51,708 nt of DNA from Prevotella sp. (GTDB lineage: Bacteria > Bacteroidota > Bacteroidia > Bacteroidales > Bacteroidaceae). A program made the position numbers and the translations under genes. Positions 40,956 to 49,389 of the stretch are shown piece by piece; the stretch's first letter is position 1, and the number at the start of each line of letters is the position of its first letter. The notes below the pieces were generated by a model that saw only the letters and a program-made list of their open reading frames with translations, did not search any database and had not been told where the DNA came from. The DNA lies in contig JAFVEE010000129.1 of the NCBI GenBank assembly GCA_017478085.1, forward strand, positions 1-51,708. Reading direction: 5' to 3'.

Positions 40956-43403
40956 ATGATACCAAGACCAAGAACCATACTTCTTATTGCTTACCTCCTA
41001 CTTTCTGCCGTCAGCCTGAGTGCCGCCGTAGTAGAGCGCGAGTTCCGTGTGCTGAATGCCGCCAACGACCTGGCCGACAACAGCGCACAGGTGGTGACTT
41101 GCACCAAGACGGGGCGCATTATCATTGCCACGATTGGCAACCTGAACTTTTACGATGGCTCCTCCTTCTCGCACATCGACACCCATCAGGAATACCAGTA
41201 CCAGCTGCCCTATTACCGTGGCAATTACCACTTGTATTTTGACCATAGTCACCATCTTTGGCTGAAGAACACCCACTCGGTGACCTGCGTTGATATGACG
41301 ATGGAGCGCTTCATTCCCGATGTAGAAGACGTGATCCGGCAGATGGGCTGCAATGATGCCGTGCTCGACCTGTTCGTCGACGGGGCAGGGCAGGTGTGGC
41401 TCCTTACCGAAGACGGTCTCTACGGTACCGACCAAAAGCAAAAGTACCAAGTGCTGCGCGACCGAAACCTGCAAGACCTGGAAGTGATGGACAGCCTGTT
41501 GCTGGCCTTCTACGACAATGGCGAGGAGATGGGCATCGACCTGGCCACGGGCCGTGTGGAGCACCGCACGAAGGCCTACGACTGGGTGGACGCGCAGAAG
41601 TACGTGAGCTCGTCGACCATGATTCGTTACGGCAAGAGCTTCTACCAGATCAGGAATGGCGACCAGGGGTCGGTGCTGATGCGCTTCGACGTGCCCACCC
41701 ACCGCTGGACGAAGCTCATGGAGATGACCTACCACCTGAACAACCTGGCCATTGAGAAGGGCAAGCTATACATTGCCTCGGAATACGGCTACTGGGTCTA
41801 TGACCTAAAGAGCGGCGAGCAGACTCACGTGAGCTCGCTGAAGATCATTGGCAGCGACCAGCCGCTGAACACAGACTGCAACACGCTGGCCTTCGACAAG
41901 CAGGGGGGCATGTGGATAGGCACCGAGCGGCGAGGACTGCTCTACGCCAGGCCCTATGTGTCGCCCTTCAAGGTGTACTCGTGGGAAGACAAGGAGGCCC
42001 AGGAGTACGGTCGCATGATGGACAACCTGGTGCAGAACATCTATGAGTACGACGGTAAGCAGGCCAACTGCGTCTACATAGACAGCCGCAACTGGACGTG
42101 GTACGGAACCACGACGGGCCTCTATCTGATGCGCTCGCCCAAGGAGGCGCCCGTGCTCTTCGACAAGAAGTCGGGACTGCTGAACAACGTGGTGCACTCG
42201 GTGATCGAGGACAAGCGCCACAACATCTGGGTGAGCACTTCGTGTGGCATCTCGTGCCTCTTGTTCGAGGGCGACAAGGTGGCCTTCATCAATAGTTTCA
42301 ACGAGCAAGACAACGTGCCCAACGAGTCGTTCATCAACTGCAAGGCGCTCTGCCTGGCCGATGGCACCATCGTGATGCAGGCACTTGACCATGTGGTGGC
42401 CTTCCAGCCCAAGGACCTGGATGTGGTGAACGACCGCAAGCCTTTCCTGTTCTATCCCAAGCTGGTGCGCATGCTGGTGAACGGTAACTTTGTGGAGCCA
42501 GGCCAGGCGCTCGACGGCAATGTGGTCATAGACCGGGCCATTACCCGGGCGAAGGACATCAGCCTGAATGCCGATCAGAACTCGGTGTCGCTCACTTTCT
42601 CCGGTCTGAACTACTTTCGCCCCTTGCAGACCTACTACCGCGTGAGGCTGCCGGGGCTCGACGATGACTATCACGTTTATTCCTACTTCAACGGCAGTGG
42701 TTACGTTGACGAACAGGGCAAGCTGCATCTGCCGCTCATAGGCCTGAAGCCGGGCTCGTTCGACATTGAGGTGCAGGCCTCGATGTTTCCCGATGTGTGG
42801 CCGGGCGAGCCTTACGTCTGGACGGTGCACGTGAACCAGCCCTGGTGGCAGTCAACGGGCTCTTACATTCTCCTGGCGCTCATCGTGCTGGCCTTGCTGG
42901 GCGTGAATTTCTTCCTCTACAATCGCAACACCCGAATGCGCACCCGTCGCAACAGCGAGGAGGGCGACATTGTGCGCAAGATCTGCTCGTTTGTCGACCG
43001 CTGCGAGGCGCTGGGCAAGACGCCCCTCTCGCCTGCTACCGATGCTGCCAGCCATGCAAACGCCGATGACAGGCTCGACCCAGACTTCGTGCAGCTGATG
43101 CTGAAGCTCATTCCCTACGTGCAGGACAGCAAAGGCGAGGAACTCACGATGCACAAGCTGAGCCAGGCAGGCGGCATCGACGTGGTGAAGCTATACGAGA
43201 TCTCGACCCCCAATCTTTACAAGAGTCCCACCGGCCTGGTGAAGCTGTCGCGCTTGGAGAAGGCTGCCCATTTGCTGAGCAGCACGGAAAAGCCGGTAGA
43301 GCAGATTGCCGCCGAGTGTGGCTTCTACACGCCCAACTACTTCATAGGCAGTTTCTTCCATCAGTACAAGCTCACACCCAGGGAGTACAGGGCTAAGGCC
43401 TGA
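40956..43403 (+). CDS. Membrane-bound propeller-Y_Y_Y-AraC regulator lacking kinase and receiver domains
   Basis: An 815-residue protein. Signal/anchor (TILLIAYLLLSAVSLSAA), a periplasmic sensor of Reg_prop-type blades (~25-520, e.g. GGMWIGTERRGLLYARPYV, HNIWVSTSCGISCL), Y_Y_Y-like domain (~535-625, LTFSGLNYFRP to LKPGSFDIEVQASM), one TM helix (~635-655), a short cytoplasmic linker and an AraC HTH (~735-815, VEQIAAECGFYTPNYFIGSF). It resembles a hybrid two-component sensor with HisKA, HATPase and receiver domains absent, so the signal must reach the HTH directly through the membrane. No polysaccharide-utilisation genes are adjacent, so its targets are unknown. The stop overlaps the convergent T9SS plug-family gene by 11 bp. 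Confidence 0.85.
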   Translation: MIPRPRTILLIAYLLLSAVSLSAAVVEREFRVLNAANDLADNSAQVVTCTKTGRIIIATIGNLNFYDGSSFSHIDTHQEYQYQLPYYRGNYHLYFDHSHHLWLKNTHSVTCVDMTMERFIPDVEDVIRQMGCNDAVLDLFVDGAGQVWLLTEDGLYGTDQKQKYQVLRDRNLQDLEVMDSLLLAFYDNGEEMGIDLATGRVEHRTKAYDWVDAQKYVSSSTMIRYGKSFYQIRNGDQGSVLMRFDVPTHRWTKLMEMTYHLNNLAIEKGKLYIASEYGYWVYDLKSGEQTHVSSLKIIGSDQPLNTDCNTLAFDKQGGMWIGTERRGLLYARPYVSPFKVYSWEDKEAQEYGRMMDNLVQNIYEYDGKQANCVYIDSRNWTWYGTTTGLYLMRSPKEAPVLFDKKSGLLNNVVHSVIEDKRHNIWVSTSCGISCLLFEGDKVAFINSFNEQDNVPNESFINCKALCLADGTIVMQALDHVVAFQPKDLDVVNDRKPFLFYPKLVRMLVNGNFVEPGQALDGNVVIDRAITRAKDISLNADQNSVSLTFSGLNYFRPLQTYYRVRLPGLDDDYHVYSYFNGSGYVDEQGKLHLPLIGLKPGSFDIEVQASMFPDVWPGEPYVWTVHVNQPWWQSTGSYILLALIVLALLGVNFFLYNRNTRMRTRRNSEEGDIVRKICSFVDRCEALGKTPLSPATDAASHANADDRLDPDFVQLMLKLIPYVQDSKGEELTMHKLSQAGGIDVVKLYEISTPNLYKSPTGLVKLSRLEKAAHLLSSTEKPVEQIAAECGFYTPNYFIGSFFHQYKLTPREYRAKA

Positions 43404-44637
43404 ATGAGGTGTCGTGATAGGCTACCAGCCTCCACGTGCGCTCGCCCGTACCTTTATAATATACAAGCGCTTGGTAGCTGTTCTCCGTCTGGAAGAACAG
43501 CCCTTCCTCTGGCACGCGGTGTGTCAGGCCGTCGGGCGTGAGCATGAGCAGCTGGTAGTTGTAGTAGCCCATCTTCTGCAGGATGGTGGCGTTGTACGAG
43601 TGGTCTCGTTCGTCATATTCCATCACATAGGTGTTCTGCGGCTCGTTCGTCCATTTTCCTTCAATAATTATTTTCGAATCGTCGTAGTGGCGGGCTGGCA
43701 TAAGCTTGTAGTGCACGAACACGTAGTCGCTTGTGCGGTCAATTTCAATGTTTTCGCTGTTGCGCACCAGGAAGGCACCGTCGGCATCCTCCTCATACAG
43801 GTAGTTGGGTCGTGGCTCGCAGACTAATGGCTGGGCGTGAAAGCGGTCGGCCTCCTCGTCCCACCACACGCGTTCCAGGCCCATCGTGGTGTGGGTGGGG
43901 TCGAGCACCTCGAACTTATGATACTCGTTGCCTGCCTCGAATATCAGTCCCCGGTTGTGTTCCCACTTCAGGCCGTTCTGGTTCACGTAGTTGGGGCGCA
44001 CGCCGGTCTTCATATTGTCTTCGCGACCGTTCTGCAGGACAAACGTGCGCAGCTGCTCGTCTTCGTTGGTCACGCGCAGGGCGTTGTAGCTCACGGCCAA
44101 GCCCACCTGTTGGTAGCGCGTGTTCAGTCCCGCATCGGTGTTGGTGGTTACGTTCAGATTGATGCTGGCCAGTGGCTCCACCACTCTGAACTCAGCCCTG
44201 AGCACCTCGGTGCGGTCGTCATCCTCGTCGATGATGCGCAGTCGGTAGTTGCCGCTCATCTTCAGCCGGCAGTGCTCGTTGGGAATCTGCATTTCGTAGT
44301 GCGTGAAGAGCACGGTGGTGTTCAGCGAGTTCTCGTAGTCCTCTATCGGCAGGTCGTTGAACCCCTCCAGCCAGTCGGTCTCAAACAGGCTCTCGGTGGT
44401 GCTCCAGTCGGGCTCGCAATGCTCCAGATGGGCCACCATACGGTGGTAGTTGTGCGACAGCTCGTCGAACCCCACGCGCAGCACGTCGCGGCTGTTCAGT
44501 TGCATAACGGGCAGGGCCGCCTGCCAGTCGTCGTTGACCACGACTTGCAGCGACTTCACGTTGGGTACCAGGATCTGGTGGCGGGCCTGGGCCATCAAGG
44601 GGGCCGTCAGCATCATTAGGAGTAGCAGTTTTTTCAT
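43393..44637 (-). CDS. DUF5103-family protein (type IX secretion plug-like)
   Basis: A 414-residue exported protein with signal peptide MKKLLLLMMLTAPLMAQA and an all-beta body: LVPNVKSLQVVVNDDW, SHNYHRMVAHLEHCEPDW, FNDLPIEDYENSLNTTVLFT, LKMSGNYRLRIIDEDD, GKWTNEPQNTYVMEYDERDH. These match DUF5103, a family described as the plug that closes the outer-membrane SprA translocon of the type IX secretion system. It agrees with the T9SS-like tail on the large pectate lyase. Other T9SS genes are not in the window. It is divergent from map. Confidence 0.88.
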   Translation of the reverse strand: MKKLLLLMMLTAPLMAQARHQILVPNVKSLQVVVNDDWQAALPVMQLNSRDVLRVGFDELSHNYHRMVAHLEHCEPDWSTTESLFETDWLEGFNDLPIEDYENSLNTTVLFTHYEMQIPNEHCRLKMSGNYRLRIIDEDDDRTEVLRAEFRVVEPLASINLNVTTNTDAGLNTRYQQVGLAVSYNALRVTNEDEQLRTFVLQNGREDNMKTGVRPNYVNQNGLKWEHNRGLIFEAGNEYHKFEVLDPTHTTMGLERVWWDEEADRFHAQPLVCEPRPNYLYEEDADGAFLVRNSENIEIDRTSDYVFVHYKLMPARHYDDSKIIIEGKWTNEPQNTYVMEYDERDHSYNATILQKMGYYNYQLLMLTPDGLTHRVPEEGLFFQTENSYQALVYYKGTGERTWRLVAYHDTSFRP

Positions 44638-44700
44638 AAGCCGTTTTCTTATTTAAACGAAATAATTGCCATTTTAGTGCGATTATCCGAAAAAATGCCG

Positions 44701-44708
44701 TACCTTTG
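44701..44708 (+). promoter_or_regulatory. -7 element for map
   Basis: TACCTTTG followed by CACC lies 28 bp before the map ATG at 44737. The -33 region shows only TTTA at a suitable distance. Confidence 0.6.
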
Positions 44709-44736
44709 CACCTGTTTTTAAAACATTATTGAAATC

Positions 44737-45615
44737 ATGCAAGCAAAGAAGCGCAGATGGCACTGCCTGAGAGGGCAGGAACCAACAGAGTTCGACAAGA
44801 AGATTATGTACTGGGAGAACAAGGGAAAGCTTGTGCCCACGAGAGAGCTGATCAAGACCCCCGAGCAGATTGAGGGCATACGCCGTGCGGGCGTGGTCAA
44901 TACGGGGGTGCTCGACGCCGTGGCCGCTGCCATTCACGAGGGCATGAACACGCTTGAGATAGACCAGATATGCCGTCGCTACTGCGAGGAGCACAATGCC
45001 ATTCCCGCCTGCCTGAACTATGGCGGTGACGAGGATATGCCGCCCTTCCCCATGAGTGTGTGCACCAGCATCAACGAGGTGGTGTGCCACGGCATTCCCA
45101 AGGAGGAAGACGTGCTCGAGGAGGGCGACATCATCAACGTAGACTTCACCACCATTCTCGATGGCTATTATGCCGATGCTTCGCGCATGTTCATCATTGG
45201 CAAGACCTCGCCCGAGAAGGAGCAGCTGGTGCGTGTGGCCAAGGAGTGTCTGGAGATAGGCATGGAGGCCGCCAAGCCCTGGGGCTTCGTGGGCGACATA
45301 GGCCACGCCATCAAGAAGCATTGCAAGAAGTATGGCTACGGCATAGTGACCGACCTGGCTGGCCACGGCGTGGGCCTGGCCTTCCACGAGGAGCCCGACG
45401 TAGACCACGATGCCCATCGCGGCACGGGCATGCTGCTGGTGCCCGGTATGGTGTTCACCATCGAGCCAATGATCAATATGGGAACCAAGCGTGTGTTCGT
45501 TGATGCCGACGACCCCTATGGCTGGGAGGTCATTACCGAAGACGAGAAGCCCAGTGCCCAGTGGGAGCACACCCTGCTCATGACCGAGCATGGCGTAGAA
45601 GTACTAACCTATTAG
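44737..45615 (+). CDS. map: Methionine aminopeptidase, type I
   Basis: A 292-residue dinuclear metalloenzyme that removes the initiator Met in the cytosol. The N-terminal extension (MQAKKRRWHCLRGQEPTEFD) precedes the pita-bread fold: metal ligands in GDIINVDFTTILDGYYADAS (two Asp), DLAGHGVGLAFHEEP (His) and FTIEPM, and a final Glu in QWEHTLLM. All five ligands are present. The tsaD start follows 14 bp after the stop. Confidence 0.96.
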   Translation: MQAKKRRWHCLRGQEPTEFDKKIMYWENKGKLVPTRELIKTPEQIEGIRRAGVVNTGVLDAVAAAIHEGMNTLEIDQICRRYCEEHNAIPACLNYGGDEDMPPFPMSVCTSINEVVCHGIPKEEDVLEEGDIINVDFTTILDGYYADASRMFIIGKTSPEKEQLVRVAKECLEIGMEAAKPWGFVGDIGHAIKKHCKKYGYGIVTDLAGHGVGLAFHEEPDVDHDAHRGTGMLLVPGMVFTIEPMINMGTKRVFVDADDPYGWEVITEDEKPSAQWEHTLLMTEHGVEVLTY

Positions 45616-45684
45616 TTCCTGTAAGCCTTATGAGTCCTATTAGTCCTATGGGTCCTATGGGCCCTATAAGCCCTATTAGTTCTA
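45607..45684 (+). repeat. 9-bp tandem repeat spanning the map stop and tsaD start
   Basis: Degenerate copies of AGTCCTATG/AGTCCTATT run through the map-tsaD junction, for example AGTCCTATT, AGTCCTATG, GGTCCTATG, GGCCCTATA, AGCCCTATT. The period is a multiple of three, and the part after ATG 45630 is translated as SPI/MGP tripeptides. Confidence 0.8.
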
Positions 45685-46724
45685 AAAGCCCCACCTACAT
45701 TCTTGGCATTGAGTCGAGCTGCGACGATACCTCGGCAGCCGTGCTCTGCGACGGGGTGCTGCTGTCAAACGTCACCGCCTCGCAGGCCGTCCATGAGGCC
45801 TATGGCGGCGTAGTGCCCGAACTGGCCAGCCGAGCCCACCAGCAGAACGTGGTGCCAGTGGTCGACCAGGCCATCAAGCGGGCAGGAATCACCAAAGAAC
45901 AGCTGTCGGCCGTGGCCTTCACCCGTGGTCCGGGCCTGATGGGCTCGCTGCTCGTGGGTGTCAACTTTGCCAAGGGCTTTGCCCGCTCGCTGGGCATTCC
46001 CCTCATCGACGTGAACCATCTGCAAGGTCATGTGATGGCTCACTTTATCCGGGAGGCCCCCCTTTCGCCAACCGAAGCAGACGCATCCATTCCCCCACTT
46101 CCCTTCCTCTGCCTCCTCGTTTCCGGCGGCAACTCCCAGATTGTGCTGGTGCGTGCCTACAACGATATGGAGGTGCTGGGCCAGACCATCGATGATGCCG
46201 CTGGCGAGGCCATAGACAAATGCTCGAAGGTGATGGGCCTGGGCTATCCCGGTGGTCCCATCATCGACCGTCTGGCGCGGCAGGGCAATCCCAGGGCCTA
46301 CCAGTTTGCCGAGCCCCACATTCCGGGGCTGGACTATAGCTTCTCAGGCCTGAAGACCTCGTTCCTCTACTCCCTGCGCAAGTGGATAGAGGACGATCCC
46401 GACTTCATAGAGCATCATAAGGAAGACCTGGCAGCCTCGTTGGAGTGGACCATCGTAGACATCCTGATGAAGAAGCTGCGCCTGGCCGTGAAGCAGACGG
46501 GCATCAAGCACGTGGCCGTGGCCGGGGGCGTGAGTGCCAACAACGGCTTGCGCAACGCCTTCCACGACCACGCCCGCCGCTATGGCTGGAAGGTCTACAT
46601 ACCCAAGTTCAGCTACACCACCGACAATGCCGCCATGATAGGCAGTGTGGGCTATTACAAATACCTGAATGGCGAGTTCTGTCCTATCGACGCCCCCGCC
46701 TTCTCGAAAGTAACGTTTCAGTAA
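45630..46724 (+). CDS. tsaD: tRNA N6-adenosine threonylcarbamoyltransferase
   Basis: A 364-residue enzyme that transfers threonylcarbamoyl to A37 of ANN-decoding tRNAs. The core begins at YILGIESSCDDTSAAVL; metal-binding NHLQGHVMAHF (His pair), LLVSGGNSQIVLV, YPGGPIIDRLA and GGVSANNGLR follow. The start at 45630 puts a repeat-encoded N-terminal tail (MSPISPMGPMGPISPI) before the conserved strand. Later ATGs within the repeat (45645, 45654 in frame) are also possible starts. A further ATG at 45561 lies inside map and is rejected. Downstream gap of 18 bp to the CinA-type gene. Confidence 0.95.
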   Translation: MSPISPMGPMGPISPISSKSPTYILGIESSCDDTSAAVLCDGVLLSNVTASQAVHEAYGGVVPELASRAHQQNVVPVVDQAIKRAGITKEQLSAVAFTRGPGLMGSLLVGVNFAKGFARSLGIPLIDVNHLQGHVMAHFIREAPLSPTEADASIPPLPFLCLLVSGGNSQIVLVRAYNDMEVLGQTIDDAAGEAIDKCSKVMGLGYPGGPIIDRLARQGNPRAYQFAEPHIPGLDYSFSGLKTSFLYSLRKWIEDDPDFIEHHKEDLAASLEWTIVDILMKKLRLAVKQTGIKHVAVAGGVSANNGLRNAFHDHARRYGWKVYIPKFSYTTDNAAMIGSVGYYKYLNGEFCPIDAPAFSKVTFQ

Positions 46725-46742
46725 AAAATACTCGTAAGAAAA

Positions 46743-47261
46743 ATGGATTTTGAAAGTAAGATCATAAGCAGGGAGATCAGCGAACTGCTGTGGGAGAAAG
46801 AGAAGACCGTGAGCACAGCCGAGAGCTGTACGGGCGGCCGCATAGCCGAGGCGATCATTGCCGTGCCCGGAGCGTCGAAGTACTTCAAGGGTGGCATCAT
46901 TTGCTACGTGAACGAGGTGAAGGAGAACCTGCTCGGGGTGAGCCACCAGCTGCTCGAGGAGAAGACCGCCGTGTGCGAAGAGGTGGCCATCGAGATGGTG
47001 AAGGGGGCCTGCCAGGCGCTGGGCACCGACTATGCCATTGCCGCCACCGGGCTGGCCGGGCCTGGCGGTGGCTCGAAGGAGATACCCGTGGGCACCATCT
47101 GGCTGGCCTGCGGCACGCCCGGGCACGTAGAGACCTGCAAGGTAGAGGAAGACCATGGCCGCGACATCAACCTGGCCATTGCCACCAATCGCGCCATACA
47201 GATGTTTCGCGACTACCTGAAGGCCGAAGACGTAGAGCCTGCCGAAGAAGTGGCAGACTAA
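46743..47261 (+). CDS. CinA-family nicotinamide-nucleotide amidohydrolase domain protein
   Basis: A 172-residue stand-alone CinA C-terminal domain (PncC type), deamidating nicotinamide mononucleotide to nicotinate mononucleotide for NAD recycling. Motifs: TVSTAESCTGGRIAEAI (~20-36, catalytic Ser/Lys region), GASKYFKGGIICYVNEVKE, and ATGLAGPGGGSKEIPVGTIW. The N-terminal COG1058 domain of full CinA is absent, as in E. coli PncC. It is the last gene of a map-tsaD-cinA-type plus-strand set and converges on the PqqD-like gene. Confidence 0.9.
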   Translation: MDFESKIISREISELLWEKEKTVSTAESCTGGRIAEAIIAVPGASKYFKGGIICYVNEVKENLLGVSHQLLEEKTAVCEEVAIEMVKGACQALGTDYAIAATGLAGPGGGSKEIPVGTIWLACGTPGHVETCKVEEDHGRDINLAIATNRAIQMFRDYLKAEDVEPAEEVAD

Positions 47262-47314
47262 CCACCCTCGGCGGCAGCAGCAGGGGGCTGGCCCTTCCCC
47301 ACAGAGAGAGGGGG

Positions 47315-47587
47315 TCAGCCCTTTTCAATGATTCCAGCCTCGAGCCACTTGGCCACGAGGTCTGCTACGTCGCGACGGGCGGTGGCAGCGTCTACCTCAT
47401 ATTCGTCGGTCAGATAGTGGGTCAGGTCTTCCTCGGTGAAGACCTGGCCCTCTGTTTTTTGCCAGAGGTAGGCCGATGTTTCGTTCATACTGATAATGCG
47501 GCTGAAGTCTATGTTGGCAATACCTTCAGCCACGATGATGTGTTCGCCGCACACGGTGCGCAGGCGAAATCCGGTCTTGTGCTTCAT
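47315..47587 (-). CDS. PqqD-family protein
   Basis: A 90-residue protein with the PqqD fold: GFRLRTVCGEHIIVAEG, ISMNETSAYLWQKTEG and DVADLVAKWLEAGII. PqqD-like proteins bind precursor peptides and present them to RiPP-modifying enzymes. Its start overlaps the upstream S24/S26 peptidase stop (ATGA). No radical-SAM enzyme or obvious precursor peptide is adjacent. It is the last gene of the sigma-factor operon. Confidence 0.9.
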   Translation of the reverse strand: MKHKTGFRLRTVCGEHIIVAEGIANIDFSRIISMNETSAYLWQKTEGQVFTEEDLTHYLTDEYEVDAATARRDVADLVAKWLEAGIIEKG

Positions 47588-48066
47588 TCTGTAGAGTTTT
47601 TTCTTTTGGTAAGGAAATGGGGAATGTGCGGGTGGAGGGCGAAGAGCAGGTAGCGCCGCAGGGGGAAGAGGCGCATCCATAGCCAGGAGTAGGCCCGCCA
47701 CTTCAGTCCGCTGGTGCTGTCGGGCCTGGTGCGGCCCTTGCGGTAGAAGCCCAGGGCCACGGCGCGAATGTCGCCCCTCTGGCAGTGCTCGTCGTGCAGG
47801 TTGCCGTCGCCGCGCAGGGTGATGCCCCCAGGGCCAATGCCTACGATGCGGTGCAGCACGTAGTGGCCAGGGCTCACCTCGGCCAGCACGGCATCGCCCA
47901 CGCGCTCGTTGCCCCGTGGCAGTGCCAGCAGGGCCTTGTCGCGCCCGTCTTCCAGGAAGGGCCGCATGCTGCGGCCGCGCAGGGGCAGGGTGCCCGTGGC
48001 GTTCTTGTGGAGCAGGTCTATGAAGACGGGCAGCAGCTCCTCGTTGGGCAGATAGAGACTCTTCAT
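47584..48066 (-). CDS. S24/S26-family serine peptidase
   Basis: A 160-residue signal-peptidase-like protein. GRSMRPFLEDG gives the nucleophile Ser33 and VLHRIVGIG gives His72; an expected Lys in S26A enzymes is not evident, so a Ser/His pair as in S26B types is likely. There is no N-terminal signal anchor, but the C-terminus is hydrophobic and basic (YSWLWMRLFPLRRYLLF) and could attach to the membrane. The start is fixed at 48066 by the ATGA overlap with the HprK-like gene. It is part of a PqqD/peptidase/HprK trio. Confidence 0.82.
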   Translation of the reverse strand: MKSLYLPNEELLPVFIDLLHKNATGTLPLRGRSMRPFLEDGRDKALLALPRGNERVGDAVLAEVSPGHYVLHRIVGIGPGGITLRGDGNLHDEHCQRGDIRAVALGFYRKGRTRPDSTSGLKWRAYSWLWMRLFPLRRYLLFALHPHIPHFLTKRKNSTE

Positions 48067-48953
48067 TGGGCGGCGATGGCTTGGTGGCTGAGGCGTGCGG
48101 CTGCCTCGTCGGGCAGGCAGTGCAGGGTGAAGACGGGGGTCGTCTCGACAATGCGGGTGATGGTCTGGCACAGGTTGTCGTAGATGCGCTCGTCCCACTT
48201 CATCGACGAGCAGGCGGGCAGCAGCGAGGCAAAGGCCGCCACGGGCCCCAGGCGCTCAATGCTGTTGGCCGGGGCGCGCTCTATGCGGGTCACGGCCCCC
48301 AGGGGGGCACTCTGGTTGCGGTAGCACGGGGTCTTGCCGCTCCAGGGCGAACCGTAGACGCGGGGCTGGCCGTCGGCCCCGATGCGAACCACGGGGTTGT
48401 CGTCGTTCAGCAGCTGGGCCCCCTCTATGTGCTTCAGCCAGAGGGCGGTGTGGGTGCTCTTGCCCGTGCCGCTGGCGGCTATGAAGGGATAGGCCCGCTG
48501 GCCGCACACGACGCACGAGGCGTGTACGAGCAGCGTCTGCCGGAACGATCCCGCGAAGGCGTAGGCCAGCATCAGCGCGTCGTTCAGCCCGAAGGAGCGC
48601 ATGGTCCAGTCGCCATTGAGGGCGCACCGGCACTGGCTGAAGTCGGCATTGGTGATGAGCAGGCAGCAGTCGCGGTCGTGCGTGTCGCGAATGATGTACT
48701 GGTAGCCGCCGTCGGGCAGCTGGTAGACGAGGGTGTCGCCATTGCCGGTGTCGAACTTGCGCACCAGCTTTCGGTCCCGTGCGGGGCGCAGGTCAGGGTC
48801 TACGGTGAGCCTGAGCAGCAGCCCCTCCTCGCCGCCCTCCTCGCTTCGGAATGCGCCGAACGAGGGCAGCAAGTGCATGCCGTCACCTTGGGTGGCGTCG
48901 GCAAAGCTGATGCCTATGCGGTGGCCGCCAATGCAGAAGTAGTGGCTATTCAT
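48063..48953 (-). CDS. HPr-kinase-like P-loop protein
   Basis: A 296-residue protein with an HprK/PEPCK-type P-loop: SGTGKST (161-167) preceded by LLVHASCVVCGQRAYPFIAA, then LLNDDNPVV (181-189) and YGSPWSGKT (200-208), the pattern of HprK-related kinases found beside PqqD genes. The N-terminal ~120 residues are a separate alpha/beta domain. It may phosphorylate a Ser in a peptide or small-molecule substrate. The start at 48953 overlaps the upstream gene by 8 bp. Confidence 0.82.
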   Translation of the reverse strand: MNSHYFCIGGHRIGISFADATQGDGMHLLPSFGAFRSEEGGEEGLLLRLTVDPDLRPARDRKLVRKFDTGNGDTLVYQLPDGGYQYIIRDTHDRDCCLLITNADFSQCRCALNGDWTMRSFGLNDALMLAYAFAGSFRQTLLVHASCVVCGQRAYPFIAASGTGKSTHTALWLKHIEGAQLLNDDNPVVRIGADGQPRVYGSPWSGKTPCYRNQSAPLGAVTRIERAPANSIERLGPVAAFASLLPACSSMKWDERIYDNLCQTITRIVETTPVFTLHCLPDEAAARLSHQAIAAQ

Positions 48954-49389
48954 CGTCGGCAGCAAGGTTGGCCGACTTGAAGCGGAAGGCGGCATCGTCA
49001 ATGTAGCGCACCTCGAAGTGCGCCTGCCCGTTCTTGCCCTGGGTGTAGAGCCGCTTCATCTTGAGGAACTGCTTCTCGAGCTTGGCACGGTTGGTGTTGT
49101 AGAACACCACGCACGTGCGCCCCGGCATCTGCTGGCCAGCCAGGTGCGCGCGCAGCTGGTGCGAGTAGGTGTCGCGGGCCAGCAGGAAGTGGTTCCTGGT
49201 CTCTACCCACACGGTGTCCAGCTCCTGAACGCCCGTGAAGTGTACGATGGTGTCGGTGAAGGCGGCGGCAAAGCCGAACATATACATCTTGGGTGCCTGC
49301 ACCTTCTTGGCTTGCAGTGAGCTCGGGGCGAGCAGGCCGCCCAGCAGCATGGTTGCGACTATGAGAAGTCTATGGTATGAATGTTTCAT
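48946..49389 (-). CDS. Small exported protein of unknown function
   Basis: A 147-residue protein with signal peptide [20 protein letters not shown], then [20 protein letters not shown], a Trp/Thr beta segment ([20 protein letters not shown]), [16 protein letters not shown] and a basic helix [13 protein letters not shown]. No known domain comes to mind. It overlaps rpoD by 4 bp (ATGA) and the HprK-like gene by 8 bp. Confidence 0.75.
   Translation of the reverse strand: MKHSYHRLLIVATMLLGGLLAPSSLQAKKVQAPKMYMFGFAAAFTDTIVHFTGVQELDTVWVETRNHFLLARDTYSHQLRAHLAGQQMPGRTCVVFYNTNRAKLEKQFLKMKRLYTQGKNGQAHFEVRYIDDAAFRFKSANLAADDE

Noticed and set aside
47315-48151. One long 278-residue protein in the PqqD frame
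   Set aside because: The upstream part is the out-of-frame shadow of the S24/S26 peptidase; the PqqD fold begins at the ATG that overlaps the peptidase stop.
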